Positions 5,853-5,946 of a stretch of 5,946 bases of DNA are shown one piece after another. The DNA is from JAFGTP01 sp964498725 (GTDB taxonomy: Bacteria; Fidelibacterota; UBA2242; JAFGTP01): assembly GCA_964498725.1 (NCBI GenBank), contig CAZCHS010000149.1, forward strand, positions 1 to 5,946, read 5' to 3'. The first letter of the stretch is position 1. Each line of letters begins with the position of its first letter. Under the pieces are notes generated by a model that searched no databases, was not told the origin of the DNA, and worked only from the letters and a program-made list of their open reading frames with translations. A program made the translations under genes and the position numbers.

Positions 5853-5946
5853 ATCTCGTCATCGCGAGGATACGAAGCGATCTCGATCGATCGAAGTGAA
5901 CAATACAATCCAAATGGCAAGCATCAAGCAAGACATCGGGATTGCC
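5853..5946. repeat. Left part of a dispersed REP/MITE-like palindromic repeat, cut by right edge
   Basis: The segment from 5858 (cgtcatcgcgagg, then tacgaagcgatctcg) is a variant of the very common bacterial intergenic repeat that reads CGTCATTGCGAGGAGCGAAG. The window ends in catcgggattgcc, which looks like the start of the complementary right arm, so the second half should lie just beyond 5946. A 12-bp palindrome TCGATCGATCGA sits at 5883-5894. Such elements are non-coding and are thought to be mobilised in trans. Confidence 0.6.

Overview
The window reads as one leftward (minus-strand) chemotaxis-type operon. In order of transcription the genes are cheW, a short cheR, an MBL-fold hydrolase, a small outer-membrane beta-barrel protein, a GNAT acetyltransferase, and a very large methyl-accepting chemotaxis protein (MCP) whose C-terminal end lies off the left edge. 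The gaps between them are about 40, 2, 11, 16 and 67 nt. Most genes have clear AGGAG-type ribosome binding sites, and I see no convincing terminator between genes. The right-hand 475 bases are non-coding. They hold the probable promoter and leader of cheW and then two different palindromic repeat elements, the second cut by the right edge.

Organism: a motile, chemotactic diderm. This follows from the signal peptide plus the C-terminal Phe of the barrel protein and from the MCP/CheW/CheR set. The phylum cannot be fixed from the sequence. The MCP type, the short CheR and the palindromic repeats resemble what is seen in Desulfobacterota and several uncultured candidate phyla, and this is inference. 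A 100-N scaffold gap suggests a draft, perhaps metagenome-derived, assembly.

Region by region: 1-2504 is the partial MCP (834 codons visible), with a dCache-type sensor, a long chain of HAMP-like modules that includes a 91-residue tandem repeat, and a PAS domain with a four-cysteine cluster inserted in the HAMP chain. 2572-2898 is a small GNAT protein with a cysteine-rich N-terminus. 2915-3714 is the outer-membrane protein gene, split in this assembly by 100 Ns flanked by two identical 55-bp copies. Collapsing the gap and one copy restores a clean 214-residue reading frame, so the break is almost certainly an assembly artefact. 3726-4337 is the MBL hydrolase, 4340-4942 cheR and 4983-5471 cheW. 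5472-5946 is regulatory and repeat DNA.

How the genes may work together: the MCP senses a periplasmic ligand (dCache) and possibly a cytoplasmic cue (Cys-PAS). CheW couples it to a CheA kinase encoded elsewhere, and the CheR-like enzyme would methylate it for adaptation. The MBL hydrolase, barrel protein and acetyltransferase are not classical chemotaxis parts. Their tight packing between cheR and the MCP suggests co-expression, but a shared task is unproven.
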